Assembly: GCA_028281785.1 (NCBI GenBank)
Contig: JANQJG010000051.1
Location: 1 to 34,001, forward strand
From: Rhodospirillales bacterium
GTDB taxonomy: Bacteria > Pseudomonadota > Alphaproteobacteria > Rhodospirillales > Shumkoniaceae
DNA length: 34,001 nucleotides
Reading direction: 5' to 3'
Numbering within the stretch: position 1 is the first letter of the stretch; every line of letters begins with the position of its first letter. This document shows positions 22,686-31,004 of the stretch, piece after piece. Both the position numbers and the translations under genes were made by a program. The notes under the pieces were generated by a model, which worked only from the letters and a program-made list of their open reading frames with translations, did no database searches and was not told where the DNA came from.

Positions 22686-23204
22686 TCAGGGAACGAAGAG
22701 GCGCTTCACCTCTTGAAACTCGGCGTCCCGGCGGCGGGCATGGATCCTGGCGTCCCATTGCCCAGGAAGGGGAATCGACACCTGCCCCTTATAAACGCCA
22801 GCGCCCGCGTGATCGAGCTGGACATCGCGGTCGAACCCCTCATGCGTGGGGCGGATCAGCCGGGCGGTCACGTCGAGATCGACAAGCGGCTGATCGTCCG
22901 ACGACGTTACGGTCACGGTGAGCTCTCCCGGATCGTCGGCAGCCGGAGCCGGCGTATACGTCACCTCCAGGCGCCAACCGAGCGCCGCTTGGGCCCGCGC
23001 GGCTGCGAGGTTTTCGTTGTAGGCGAGCCCTTTATCGTAGTGGCGCTCGGTCTCAAGCCCGGTCCAAGTGCTCAACGCAATATAGACCATGATGCCGTTG
23101 ATCAGGACCACGAACGCCATGCCGAAAACGAAGATCCATGGATACCACCATCCATCCTCGCGTGCGCCGCTGCGTGACCGAATGCCCATCGAACTCACCG
23201 TCAT
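22686..23204 (-). CDS. ccoH: cbb3 oxidase assembly protein CcoH/FixH
   Basis: The 172-residue membrane-anchored protein has a single N-terminal helix (about 20-47, WWYPWIFVFGMAFVVLINGIM...) and a periplasmic domain. The FixH family signature after the helix is visible: ALSTWTGLETERHYDKGLAYN. The C-terminal part is a beta-sandwich-like domain (TYTPAP... LTVTVTSSD... GVYKGQVSIPLPGQWD). CcoH binds CcoN and stays with the assembled oxidase. The ATG overlaps the ccoG stop as ATGA (23201-23204), so the two are translationally coupled. An internal Met at residue 6 is an alternative start. Confidence 0.95.
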   Translation of the reverse strand: MTVSSMGIRSRSGAREDGWWYPWIFVFGMAFVVLINGIMVYIALSTWTGLETERHYDKGLAYNENLAAARAQAALGWRLEVTYTPAPAADDPGELTVTVTSSDDQPLVDLDVTARLIRPTHEGFDRDVQLDHAGAGVYKGQVSIPLPGQWDARIHARRRDAEFQEVKRLFVP

Positions 23205-24676
23205 TGTGCCGGTCCCGAGAACGCGGCGTTGTATTCATGGACTTGCCCCGAAACCTCTTCCTCAAGCTGGAAGGCGAAAGCCGTCGAGGCGCCCGATAGG
23301 GCTTCGCGATCGCTTCTCACCAGGACCCGGAACGTACCGACCGAATCGGGCTTGACCGGCAGCCGCGCCTCGGTCGTCCACTCGGGCGCGAACCCGACCA
23401 CCCGCAGGGTTGCCCCGTCCAGTCCCGAGAGGCGGAGGGTAAACGTTTTGGGCTGGCGTTCCATGTTGAGGATCTTGTAGGTGAACCCATTTCGGACGCC
23501 ACCATCGGACAGGGCGACGAACAGGGGCGCGCGGTCGTGAAGAACGTTGATCTCGACCCGATCGCGCGTGAGCAGGCCGTACCCCATGATCGCGACGGTG
23601 ACCGCCAAAATCAAAGCATAGGCGATCGTGCGCGCCCGCACGGGCCGGAATTGGGTCGGTTCGCCTTTCTCCCGCGCGGTCTGATTGGCGATGGAATCAT
23701 AGGTGATTAGCCCGCGCGGCAGTTTGAAACGGTCCATGACCGAATTGCAGGCGTCGACGCAGAGCGCGCAGCCGATACAGGCGAGTTGCTGATCCTTGCG
23801 AATATCGACCCCGGTCGGACAGACCTGGTAGCACATATTGCAGTCGACACAATGCCCGCGCCCGTCGAAAGACTCGCCGACCTTCGCCCTGCCCCGCGGT
23901 TCGCCGCGCCAGTTCTCGTAGGTGACAATGAGCGAATGCTCGTCGAACATCGCGCTCTGGAATCGCGGCCACGGGCACATGTAGATGCACACCTGCTCTC
24001 GCGCCCAGCCCGCCAGCAAATAGGTCGTGCCCGTGAACAGTGCGAGGAAGATGTACACGGGCATGGAGGCTTGGCCCGCGAAGATATCGGGCAGCACCGT
24101 GTACGCATCATTGAAATAGAGAATCCAGGCGCCGCCCGTGGCCAAGGCAACGATCAACCATGAGCCATGTTTGAGGATCTTTTTCCCGGCCTTGGACAGC
24201 GACATCGGCTGTTGGTCAAGCCGAATGCGCTCTACTCGATCTCCCTCGATCTTCTGTTCAAACCAGAGGAAAAGATCCGTCCACACCGTCTGCGGGCACA
24301 GGAAACCGCACCAGACCCGCCCCGCAAGCGAGGTAATCAGGAACAGGCCAATCGCCCCGATAACCAGCAGACCGGTCAGGTAGTAGACTTCCTGCGGCCA
24401 GATCTCGATGCCGAAGAAATATGCCCGCCTTGCAGGCAGATCGATCAGCAGCGCCTGGTCCGGCGCGCCCTCGCCCCGGTCCCATCGAAGCCATGGCCCA
24501 ACATAATAGAGCCCGAGCAAGACAACCAGCGCGGCCCATTTGACCTGTCGGAAGATGCCCGACACCTTCCGTGAGTACACCCATTCATGGGCCGCATACA
24601 GGGGTTGAACCCGGCGGGTCCTGGGCGTTCTCGGCTTTTCGGACGGGGCCGCCCCTTGATCAACGACCTGATCCAT
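23201..24676 (-). CDS. ccoG: Iron-sulfur membrane protein CcoG/FixG
   Basis: The 491-residue protein has about five membrane helices, two ferredoxin-type 4Fe-4S motifs and a C-terminal periplasmic Ig-like domain. After the first helices come SLAGRVWCGFLCPQTVW (116-132) and later VCIYMCPWPRFQ (229-240), typical of this family. The cluster ligands are C276, C279, C282, C286 and C300, C303, C306, C310. CcoG/RdxA proteins reduce copper(II) to copper(I) for delivery to the oxidase. The gene lies 52 bases after ccoP and couples to ccoH through an ATGA overlap. Confidence 0.96.
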   Translation of the reverse strand: MDQVVDQGAAPSEKPRTPRTRRVQPLYAAHEWVYSRKVSGIFRQVKWAALVVLLGLYYVGPWLRWDRGEGAPDQALLIDLPARRAYFFGIEIWPQEVYYLTGLLVIGAIGLFLITSLAGRVWCGFLCPQTVWTDLFLWFEQKIEGDRVERIRLDQQPMSLSKAGKKILKHGSWLIVALATGGAWILYFNDAYTVLPDIFAGQASMPVYIFLALFTGTTYLLAGWAREQVCIYMCPWPRFQSAMFDEHSLIVTYENWRGEPRGRAKVGESFDGRGHCVDCNMCYQVCPTGVDIRKDQQLACIGCALCVDACNSVMDRFKLPRGLITYDSIANQTAREKGEPTQFRPVRARTIAYALILAVTVAIMGYGLLTRDRVEINVLHDRAPLFVALSDGGVRNGFTYKILNMERQPKTFTLRLSGLDGATLRVVGFAPEWTTEARLPVKPDSVGTFRVLVRSDREALSGASTAFAFQLEEEVSGQVHEYNAAFSGPAQ

Positions 24677-24728
24677 GGATCTCCTTCTTCATACGAGACC
24701 GCAATTCAACCGGGATGGCCCGGCCGGA

Positions 24729-25586
24729 TTACTCCCCCCCTCCCAGGGCATGGACATAAACCGAGACCTGCTTGATGGAGACATCGTCGAGACGGTCTAT
24801 CCAGGCCGGCATGACGCCATGCCGTGGCGCGTTGATCTGGCTGATCACGGCCTCCCTGCTGCCGCCGTAGAGCCAGATGCCGTCGGTGAGATTGGGGCCG
24901 CCGAAATCCGCGACACCGGTTCCGTCCTCGCCGTGGCAGGCGACGCACTGCTCGAGGAAAATCTCCTGGCCTTCCTCGCTGGCGGCGCCATTGCCGGAGA
25001 GTGACAGCACATAGTCGGCCACGGCCTCGATCTGCGCCGGCTCGAGGATTTCGTCCTCGCCGAATCGCAGCATCTCCGACTCCAGGGCATCGTCATGGCC
25101 GGAGCGGATGCCGTACAGAAGAGTCGTGTAAATAGCCTCGGGCGTTCCGCCCCAAATCCAATCGTCATCCGCAAGGATCGGATATTCCTTGGCCCCGGCC
25201 CCGCCGGCCCCGTGGCAAGGGGCACAATTGTCGGCGAAGATGGTCCGCCCACCGGCCATCGCGTATTGCAGCAGTTCCGTATCGCCGACGATGTCATCGA
25301 CGGAGGCCGCCTCGAACCTCTCCAGCCAAGCCGATCGGCTCGCCTTGACCTCCTCCATATGCCGGTCGAGTTCGGCTCGCGAGGAATATCCAATGACCCC
25401 CTTGCTGTAGGTGCTGAGGGTCGGCCAAGCGGGATAGACGATGAAGTAGCCAATCGACCATATGATCGTCGCGTAGAACAGATAGAGCCACCACCTCGGC
25501 AAGGGGTTGTTGAGCTCCTTGATGCCGTCCCACTCATGGCCGGTCGTCTCGATGCCAGTCAGCGCATCAGTGTCCCGGTCAGCCAT
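24729..25586 (-). CDS. ccoP: cbb3 oxidase diheme cytochrome c subunit CcoP
   Basis: The 285-residue subunit passes electrons from a c-type donor to the catalytic core. The N-terminal PLPRWWLYLFYATIIWS (about 28-44) starts the single membrane helix that is the family hallmark. Two heme c sites follow: C121-A-P-C-H125 with probable Met ligand M172, and C214-V-A-C-H218 with M259 in HGVMP. Length and layout are normal for CcoP. It starts 3 bases after the ccoQ stop and is followed by ccoG after 52 bases. Confidence 0.97.
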   Translation of the reverse strand: MADRDTDALTGIETTGHEWDGIKELNNPLPRWWLYLFYATIIWSIGYFIVYPAWPTLSTYSKGVIGYSSRAELDRHMEEVKASRSAWLERFEAASVDDIVGDTELLQYAMAGGRTIFADNCAPCHGAGGAGAKEYPILADDDWIWGGTPEAIYTTLLYGIRSGHDDALESEMLRFGEDEILEPAQIEAVADYVLSLSGNGAASEEGQEIFLEQCVACHGEDGTGVADFGGPNLTDGIWLYGGSREAVISQINAPRHGVMPAWIDRLDDVSIKQVSVYVHALGGGE

Positions 25587-25589
25587 CGC

Positions 25590-25751
25590 TCAACCTCCGT
25601 TCTCTCCATCCCGAAACGGGATTTTTCCGTAGTCCTCGAACCGCTTGCGATTCTTCGGGCGAAACGCCCAAAAGACGACGCCGAGGAACAAGATCATCAG
25701 CCACACCACCCACAAGGACTGCGCAGCCTGCCAAATTGACTCGAGATCCAT
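25590..25751 (-). CDS. ccoQ: cbb3 oxidase small subunit CcoQ
   Basis: This 53-residue gene is easily missed by length filters. The product starts MDLESIWQAAQSLW, has one membrane helix (about 12-30, VVWLMILFLGVVFWAFRP) and then a short polar tail (NRKRFEDYGKIPF), matching the CcoQ/FixQ pattern of a helix followed by RP-x-n-K...(E)A/DYGxIPF. CcoQ helps keep CcoP attached to the CcoNO core. It sits exactly in its canonical place between ccoO (9 bases upstream) and ccoP (3 bases downstream). Confidence 0.92.
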   Translation of the reverse strand: MDLESIWQAAQSLWVVWLMILFLGVVFWAFRPKNRKRFEDYGKIPFRDGENGG

Positions 25752-25760
25752 GATTTCCGC

Positions 25761-26483
25761 CTACCGATAGAGCTGCTCGGGTTGAACGGCGGTAAAATCA
25801 ACCAACGTTCCGAGCATCTGCAAATAGGCGACGAGCGCATCCATCTCGGTCACGCGTTCCGGATCTCCGTCGAAATCGCCGATGACGGCCTTGGGATAGC
25901 GTTCCAGCAACGCGTCGGGGTCGAACTCCTCCCCATTGGCCTGGTTGGCAATGTCATCCAGCGCGTTTTCGATCTGCTCGTCGGTGTAAGGAACGCCGAC
26001 CATCCGCAGGGTACGCAGATGGTCCGCGGCGTCGTCGAACTTCAATTCCTTCTCGGCGAGAAATGGATAGGCTGGCATCACTGTCTCGGGAACCAGCGAC
26101 CTCGGCGCGATCAGATGCGCCACATGCCATTCGTTGGAATACTTGCCGCCCACCCGGGCCAAGTCCGGGCCGGTGCGCTTGGACCCCCACTGGAACGGAT
26201 GGTCGTACATGCTTTCGGCGGCGAGGCTGTAGTGGCCGTAGCGCTCGACCTCGTCCCGGAAGGGGCGGATCTGCTGGCTGTGGCAAAGGTAGCATCCCTC
26301 GCGGACGTAAATGTTCCGCCCCGCCAGTTCGAGCGGGGTGTAAGGACGGACGCCCTCGACCTCCTCGATCGTGACCTCCATCGTATAGAGCGGTACCAGC
26401 TGCACCAACCCGCCGATGGCGACCGTGAGCAGGATCGCGACCGCGAGCAAGATGACGTTGCGTTCGAGAATTCGATGGTTCAT
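25761..26483 (-). CDS. ccoO: cbb3 oxidase monoheme cytochrome c subunit CcoO
   Basis: The 240-residue subunit has one N-terminal membrane helix (about 8-33) and one heme c site, C64-Y-L-C-H68, in the typical context [16 protein letters not shown]. Conserved CcoO blocks follow: [30 protein letters not shown] and later NEWH...[16 protein letters not shown] with the probable Met ligand. The ATG at 26483 is preferred over a GTG at 26498 because GGAGGGGG lies just upstream and the family starts near NHRILERN. It is 11 bases after the ccoN stop. Confidence 0.97.
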   Translation of the reverse strand: MNHRILERNVILLAVAILLTVAIGGLVQLVPLYTMEVTIEEVEGVRPYTPLELAGRNIYVREGCYLCHSQQIRPFRDEVERYGHYSLAAESMYDHPFQWGSKRTGPDLARVGGKYSNEWHVAHLIAPRSLVPETVMPAYPFLAEKELKFDDAADHLRTLRMVGVPYTDEQIENALDDIANQANGEEFDPDALLERYPKAVIGDFDGDPERVTEMDALVAYLQMLGTLVDFTAVQPEQLYR

Positions 26484-26494
26484 GGCCCCCTCCC

Positions 26495-27976
26495 TCACTC
26501 ACCAGCCGCCGCCGTGGCAACCCGCGGGGCATCGGTCACGACGGCCTCGTCCCGCAACTCACCCTTCGCGGTCTTCCAGAGGTTGTACACCATGATCAGG
26601 GATCCCAGCAGGAACAGGATCCCTCCAAGCGATCGGATCAAATAGTAGGGGAACATGGCCTCGACCGTCTCGATGAAGGAGTACTGGAGGAAGCCAAGCT
26701 CGTCATACGAGCGCCACATGAGGCCCTGCATGATCCCCGAGATCCACATCGCGGCGATGTAGAGGACGATCCCCACCGTCGAGATCCAGAAGTGATAGGA
26801 AACCAGCTTCAGGCTGTAGAGGCGCTCGCGGTTCCACAAACGCGGAACCAGAAAGTAGAGGGCGCCGAAGCTGATGAGCGCCACCCATCCGAGGGCGCCC
26901 GAATGCACATGGCCGATCGTCCAGTCGGTGTAGTGGCTGAGGCTGTTCACCGCCTTGATCGACATCACCGGCCCCTCGAAGGTGCTCATGCCGTAGAAGC
27001 CGACCGACGCGACCATGAAGCGCAAGACCGGATCGGTCCGCAGCTTATGCCAAGCCCCCGAGAGGGTCATGATTCCGTTGATCATGCCGCCCCAGGACGG
27101 CATCCACAGCATGACCGAGAAGGTCATGCCCAGGGTCTGCGCCCAATCGGGCAGGGCCGTGTAGTGCAGGTGATGCGGTCCGGCCCAGATGTAGAGGAAG
27201 ATCAACGTCCAGAAGTGAACGACCGACAGACGATAGGAATAGATGGGGCGCTCGGCCTGTTTGGGAATGAAATAATACATCAGGCCCAGGAAACCCGCCG
27301 TCAGAAAGAACCCGACGGCGTTATGGGCATACCACCACTGGGTCATCGCGTCCTGAACGCCGGCCCAGACGACGTAGCTCTTGGTCCCCAGGAAGGAAAC
27401 CGGAACGGCCGCGTTGTTGCCCAGATGGAGCATCGCGATGGTCACGATGAAGGAGAGGAAGAACCAGTTCGAGACATAGATATGCGGCTCGCGCCGCTTC
27501 ATGAGGGTGCCCGCGAACACGACCAGATAGACGACCCATACGACCGTCAGCCACAGGTCGACATACCATTCCGGCTCCGCGTATTCCTTGCTTTGCGTCA
27601 CGCCCAGCACGTAACCGCTGGCGGCCAGTACGATGAAGGCCTGATAGCCCCAGAAAATGAAGTTGGCGACGCCGGGCCCGCCGAACAGCGTTGTGCGACA
27701 GGTCCTCTGGACCGAATAGAAGGATGTCGCGAAGAGGATATTGCCGCCGAACGCGAAGATCACCGCAGAGGTGTGGACCGGACGCAGCCGCCCGAAAGTG
27801 AACCACTCAAGCGGCGGGTTAAGGACCGGATAGGCCAACTGAAGCGCGATGATCACGCCCACCAGAAAGCCGACGACGCCCCAGAAGGTGGCGGCGATGA
27901 CGAACTTACGGACGACCTCGTCGTTATACGCGACCGCCTCCGCGCCGCCGCTTATTCCCGGTGCAGCCTGAGCCAT
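26495..27976 (-). CDS. ccoN: cbb3-type cytochrome c oxidase catalytic subunit CcoN
   Basis: The 493-residue heme-copper oxidase (C-type) core has about 12 membrane helices and holds heme b, heme b3 and CuB. Visible ligand regions are [15 protein letters not shown] (low-spin heme His), [13 protein letters not shown] (CuB His, with the nearby Tyr), [14 protein letters not shown] (the two CuB histidines) and [12 protein letters not shown] (heme b3 and heme b histidines). The open frame continues 116 codons upstream to 28324, but the ATG at 27976 follows a GGGGGAAAG site and begins the family homology. It heads the ccoNOQP-GHIS-safE cluster. No TTGAT or ATCAA FNR/FixK half-site appears in the 354 bases upstream. 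Confidence 0.97.
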   Translation of the reverse strand: MAQAAPGISGGAEAVAYNDEVVRKFVIAATFWGVVGFLVGVIIALQLAYPVLNPPLEWFTFGRLRPVHTSAVIFAFGGNILFATSFYSVQRTCRTTLFGGPGVANFIFWGYQAFIVLAASGYVLGVTQSKEYAEPEWYVDLWLTVVWVVYLVVFAGTLMKRREPHIYVSNWFFLSFIVTIAMLHLGNNAAVPVSFLGTKSYVVWAGVQDAMTQWWYAHNAVGFFLTAGFLGLMYYFIPKQAERPIYSYRLSVVHFWTLIFLYIWAGPHHLHYTALPDWAQTLGMTFSVMLWMPSWGGMINGIMTLSGAWHKLRTDPVLRFMVASVGFYGMSTFEGPVMSIKAVNSLSHYTDWTIGHVHSGALGWVALISFGALYFLVPRLWNRERLYSLKLVSYHFWISTVGIVLYIAAMWISGIMQGLMWRSYDELGFLQYSFIETVEAMFPYYLIRSLGGILFLLGSLIMVYNLWKTAKGELRDEAVVTDAPRVATAAAGE

Positions 27977-28330
27977 GCTCTTTCCCCCGCTGTCCTTCAC
28001 ACACTCGACGCCATGCGCTGACACACCGTCAATTGCGTCCGGCGCTGATGGCCGCAACAACCCTTCCTTGTCGAAGGGCCAAGGGCCGCCACCAACGGCA
28101 TGGCAATGTTCTAATTCTAATAACCCTAAAAAAAACGTGGGGCAATTGCCACGATTCCGACAGCGCCACAAAATCGCAGCAACACGACGAAACCAACGCC
28201 TTGTATGGCGGAACACACGTCCGCCGCGAAGCGCACGCCTCGAAGGCTGATCGCGGGTGTTGGGTATCGGCGTGAGCCTAAGGAAACCAAGACCATGGCA
28301 CGTGCTGTCGCGCGACGTCGGCAAACGTTC
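27977..28330. promoter_or_regulatory. Region upstream of ccoN
   Basis: These 354 bases lie between the glycosyltransferase stop and ccoN, both on the minus strand, and must hold the cco promoter. Open frames here are short and lack coding bias. I searched by eye for the FNR/FixK consensus (TTGAT-N4-ATCAA) and found neither half-site. There is an AT-richer block around 28108-28150 with the palindrome GGCAATTGCC (28141-28150) and a TTGACG hexamer on the minus strand (28027-28032) without a good -10 box. Confidence 0.4.
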
Positions 28331-29458
28331 TCAGCTGATCGCGGCGAGGGCCGCGCGAAAGCCGCCAACGTCGCGGTCGAAGTTCCATTCGCCGATTCGG
28401 TCGTAAGCCCGTTCGCCCATGCTCCTGCAGCGATCGGGGTCTGAAAGCACGGTGGCCAGGGCGCCAGCCAGCGGCTTCAGTTTCCCAGCTGGCACAACGG
28501 ATCCGCAATCCGGGTAGACAAGGTCCGGCGCGCAGCCACACTCATCGGAAGCAATGATCGCGCATCTTGCGTTCATGGCCTCGTTGACCGCCAACCCCCA
28601 GGGTTCCCTTCTGGACGGTAAGACGAACACGTCGGCGAGATCGTAGAACGCGGGTAATTCGCTCTGATTTCGAAACCCGAGCACGCGAATATCTCGATCC
28701 CGGGCCGCCGCGCGCTCCAGACTGCCTCGCAGGACGCCGTCGCCCACGAACAGAAGATAGGGATTCCGCAAGCCGGGACGATCGATGCTGCGGAAAGCCT
28801 TCAGAAGCAGTGCCGGATTTTTCCGAGGCTGGAGCTTGCCGGCAAACAGCACGACCGGCCGTCCCGGCTCCAAGCCGAGTTCCGCCCTGAATTCCCGGCG
28901 GCGTTCGGCCGCCTTCTTGGTCTGGGCCCTGAAGTAGTCGTTGTCGACCGCGTATGGCATGAAATACAGCCGTTCAGGCTCCACCCCTTGTGCCAGATAG
29001 TAATCGCGGTTGGCGCTTCCGATGCAAAGAAAGGCAGCGCAGCGCAAAAGGATCCAGTCGAGGTAACGGCGCTTGACGATACGCCTGAGCCCCCGTTTCG
29101 GCACCGCGAAAAGCGTGTTCTCCCCGCGCATGAGTACCGGACGATCACTCTTGTACGCGGCTCCCAGTGCCCTGCGCATCCGGCGGCCCTGCCAACCGTG
29201 GAGCCACACCGCATCGCATCGAGAGATGTGGGCGGCCAACTGGCGGTCGTTGGGCGCGATATCATGGTCGTACCCGTCAAGCAGCGAGACGTCCCAGGAA
29301 AGCTGACGGCGAAATCCTCGATTCATGTAGCGCTCGGCACCCGACAGGCTCTTGAAGACAACCTTCAGATCGATGTCGGGCTGCGACGCGAGGCGGCGCA
29401 GCAGCGGAGCCTGATACTGAATGGGATGATCAACCAGATAGAGGACGCGATATGGCAT
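28331..29458 (-). CDS. GT4-type glycosyltransferase
   Basis: The 375-residue GT-B-fold retaining glycosyltransferase opens with VLYLVDHPIQYQAPLLRRLA (residues 5-24), where donor and acceptor domains begin in this branch. The C-terminal half carries the family 4 core: VLFAGKLQPRKNPALLLKAF, followed by the nucleotide-sugar site VLPSRREPWGLAVNEAMN (the E-x7-E motif) and IASDECGCAPDLV. It transfers a sugar from a nucleotide-sugar donor to a glycan or lipid at the cytoplasmic face of the membrane. The start ATG has only a poor ribosome site. It is divergent from the sulfotransferase gene, which suggests shared involvement in making a surface glycan or sulfated glycolipid. Confidence 0.88.
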   Translation of the reverse strand: MPYRVLYLVDHPIQYQAPLLRRLASQPDIDLKVVFKSLSGAERYMNRGFRRQLSWDVSLLDGYDHDIAPNDRQLAAHISRCDAVWLHGWQGRRMRRALGAAYKSDRPVLMRGENTLFAVPKRGLRRIVKRRYLDWILLRCAAFLCIGSANRDYYLAQGVEPERLYFMPYAVDNDYFRAQTKKAAERRREFRAELGLEPGRPVVLFAGKLQPRKNPALLLKAFRSIDRPGLRNPYLLFVGDGVLRGSLERAAARDRDIRVLGFRNQSELPAFYDLADVFVLPSRREPWGLAVNEAMNARCAIIASDECGCAPDLVYPDCGSVVPAGKLKPLAGALATVLSDPDRCRSMGERAYDRIGEWNFDRDVGGFRAALAAIS

Positions 29459-29798
29459 TTCACCAGCTGATTGGTCTGTGCCAGTTGCCTCTCCGAACCC
29501 TGTGCCGCGACTCGGCGTGATTCGCGGTCACGGCGAGATGATACTAGAGCATTTCTCGTTCATGTGGACCCATTCTGATGCGGCTGTTTCGGGACACGGT
29601 CGGCATCGGGTGACTTGCTCGGGCCCAGCGCGCCATTTAGGGCAAGCCGACGGCCAAACACAGCTGTGATGCGGATCAGGCCGGAACTACTGCTTTTGAA
29701 TGCAACGACATCGTGGCAAGATCTAGCCGTGAGTTCCGGCTCGACTAGTCGTGCGCGGAGAGGAAGACCTCAAACGGCAATCGCGCAAGTAAGCCTCC
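29459..29798. other. Divergent intergenic region between glycosyltransferase and sulfotransferase
   Basis: These 340 bases contain no convincing gene. Short frames on both strands have no ribosome sites. Promoters for both flanking genes should lie here. A stretch at 29544-29590 resembles dispersed alphaproteobacterial intergenic repeats. Confidence 0.45.
29544..29590 (+). repeat. Degenerate dispersed-repeat-like sequence
   Basis: CTAGAGCATTTCTCGTTCA followed by TGTGGACCCATTCTGA looks like the AGAGCATTTTC...TTCA-x-TGGA-xx-CA-TCTGA type of short palindromic element found between genes in many alphaproteobacteria. Only one degenerate half is evident here. This rests on remembered resemblance, not on a search. 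Confidence 0.3.
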
Positions 29799-31004
29799 TT
29801 GGTAGCAAATTTGACAGACAGGCGACAGCAGGACACCGCGAAGGTCCAACGGCACAGGCCGCGGCTTTCGCACCCCTTGAGCGGCGCCAATATGGGCACG
29901 CTACTCGGCATGTTGATGGCTGGCGGCGGCGTTTCGACACGCCGCCTTCCCCAGGCCGCGATGGCTGTTGGCGCAACGCTCGCCCGGCTTCCCTTTTACA
30001 GCTGCGAAAAGCTCTATGTCGCCCATAAGAAGAGACGGCTGGACCGAAGCAAACCTCCCATCTTCATTCTCGGACATTGGCGCAGCGGGACGACCCATCT
30101 CTACAACATCATGAGCAAGGCCGACTTCGGCTACGTGCCGCCCCTCGCGGCCGGCCTGCCGTGGGACCTGTTGGGTTTGGCCTCGCTGCTGAGGCCCCTG
30201 CTTGAAAAAACCCTCCCGAGTGATCGTTTCATCGACAAGATCCCCGTCCTCCCCGACTCGCCGCAGGAGGATGAGGTCGCGATCGCAAACATGTGTCCGC
30301 TATCGTTCTATCATGGGCTCTACTTCCCGAAACGCTTCGCCGAGTTCTTCGAACGCGGGGTGTTCCTGGAAGGCTGCACCGCCCAACAGATCCAGGACTG
30401 GCAGAGAACTTTCACGTATTTTCTGGACAAGCTTTCCATCCATCACGCGGGCCGGCAAATCCTCGTGAAAAACCCGGTATACACGGCGCGTGTCGGAATG
30501 CTGCACAGCATGTTTCCGGACGCGAAGTTCATTCACATCTATCGAAATCCAGTCAATGTCTTCCTCTCGATGCGGAACTTTTACCACCGGCTTTTCGAGG
30601 AACTTGCCTTGCAGCCCTACGATCATGTCCCAATCGACGATGTGATCCTGGCGACCTATCCGCGCATGATGGATGCGCTGCTGCGGGATCAGGAAAGCCT
30701 GCCGGCGAATCAGTTCGTCGAGCTCAGCTATGAAGACTTGAAGGAAGACCCACTCGGGCAGGTCGAACGTGTCTATGACGACCTGGAGCTGACGGGCTTT
30801 ACCACCCATCGGGAACGTTTTGAGGCCTATGTCGAGGGGGTTCGCGGATATCGGACGAACCGCTACGCCACATCCCCGGATGTCGCGGGAACGGTTCGGA
30901 AGCACTGGGGCCCCTTTCTTAAAAGGTGGGGATATGAAGAGCCCTCCCCTGAACCGCCTGGACGGGCTGAGACTACCAGCGCGGCCGGAATCGGGGATGG
31001 TTAG
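29799..31004 (+). CDS. PAPS-dependent sulfotransferase
   Basis: The protein of up to 401 residues transfers sulfate from 3'-phosphoadenosine-5'-phosphosulfate to a hydroxyl or amine acceptor. The 5'-phosphosulfate loop is GHWRSGTTH (92-100) and the 3'-phosphate region is IYRNPVNVFLSMRNF (about residues 247-261), the two canonical PAPS-binding sites. A late segment RYATSPDVAGTVRKHWGPFLKRWGYEEP is typical of the family C-terminus. The start is uncertain. A TTG at 29799 follows an in-frame stop, and the first ATG is at 29892, but the HPLSGAN...GGGVS segment before that ATG looks conserved in this family, so a start upstream of 29892 is favoured. The epimerase gene overlaps its 3' end, and sulfation of a glycan or lipid is the likely joint role. 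Confidence 0.9.
   Translation: MVANLTDRRQQDTAKVQRHRPRLSHPLSGANMGTLLGMLMAGGGVSTRRLPQAAMAVGATLARLPFYSCEKLYVAHKKRRLDRSKPPIFILGHWRSGTTHLYNIMSKADFGYVPPLAAGLPWDLLGLASLLRPLLEKTLPSDRFIDKIPVLPDSPQEDEVAIANMCPLSFYHGLYFPKRFAEFFERGVFLEGCTAQQIQDWQRTFTYFLDKLSIHHAGRQILVKNPVYTARVGMLHSMFPDAKFIHIYRNPVNVFLSMRNFYHRLFEELALQPYDHVPIDDVILATYPRMMDALLRDQESLPANQFVELSYEDLKEDPLGQVERVYDDLELTGFTTHRERFEAYVEGVRGYRTNRYATSPDVAGTVRKHWGPFLKRWGYEEPSPEPPGRAETTSAAGIGDG

Noticed and set aside
26792-28021. 409-codon plus-strand frame opposite ccoN
   Set aside because: Charged, motif-free antisense of a membrane-protein gene. Such frames are an artefact of high GC.
28026-28042. Possible FNR-type site (TTGACGGTGTGTCAG on the minus strand)
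   Set aside because: Only one half resembles TTGAT, and spacing and the second half do not fit the 14-base consensus.
27977-28324. 116-codon N-terminal extension of CcoN
   Set aside because: The family begins at the ATG at 27976, which has a good ribosome site. The extension lacks coding bias and would remove the promoter region.
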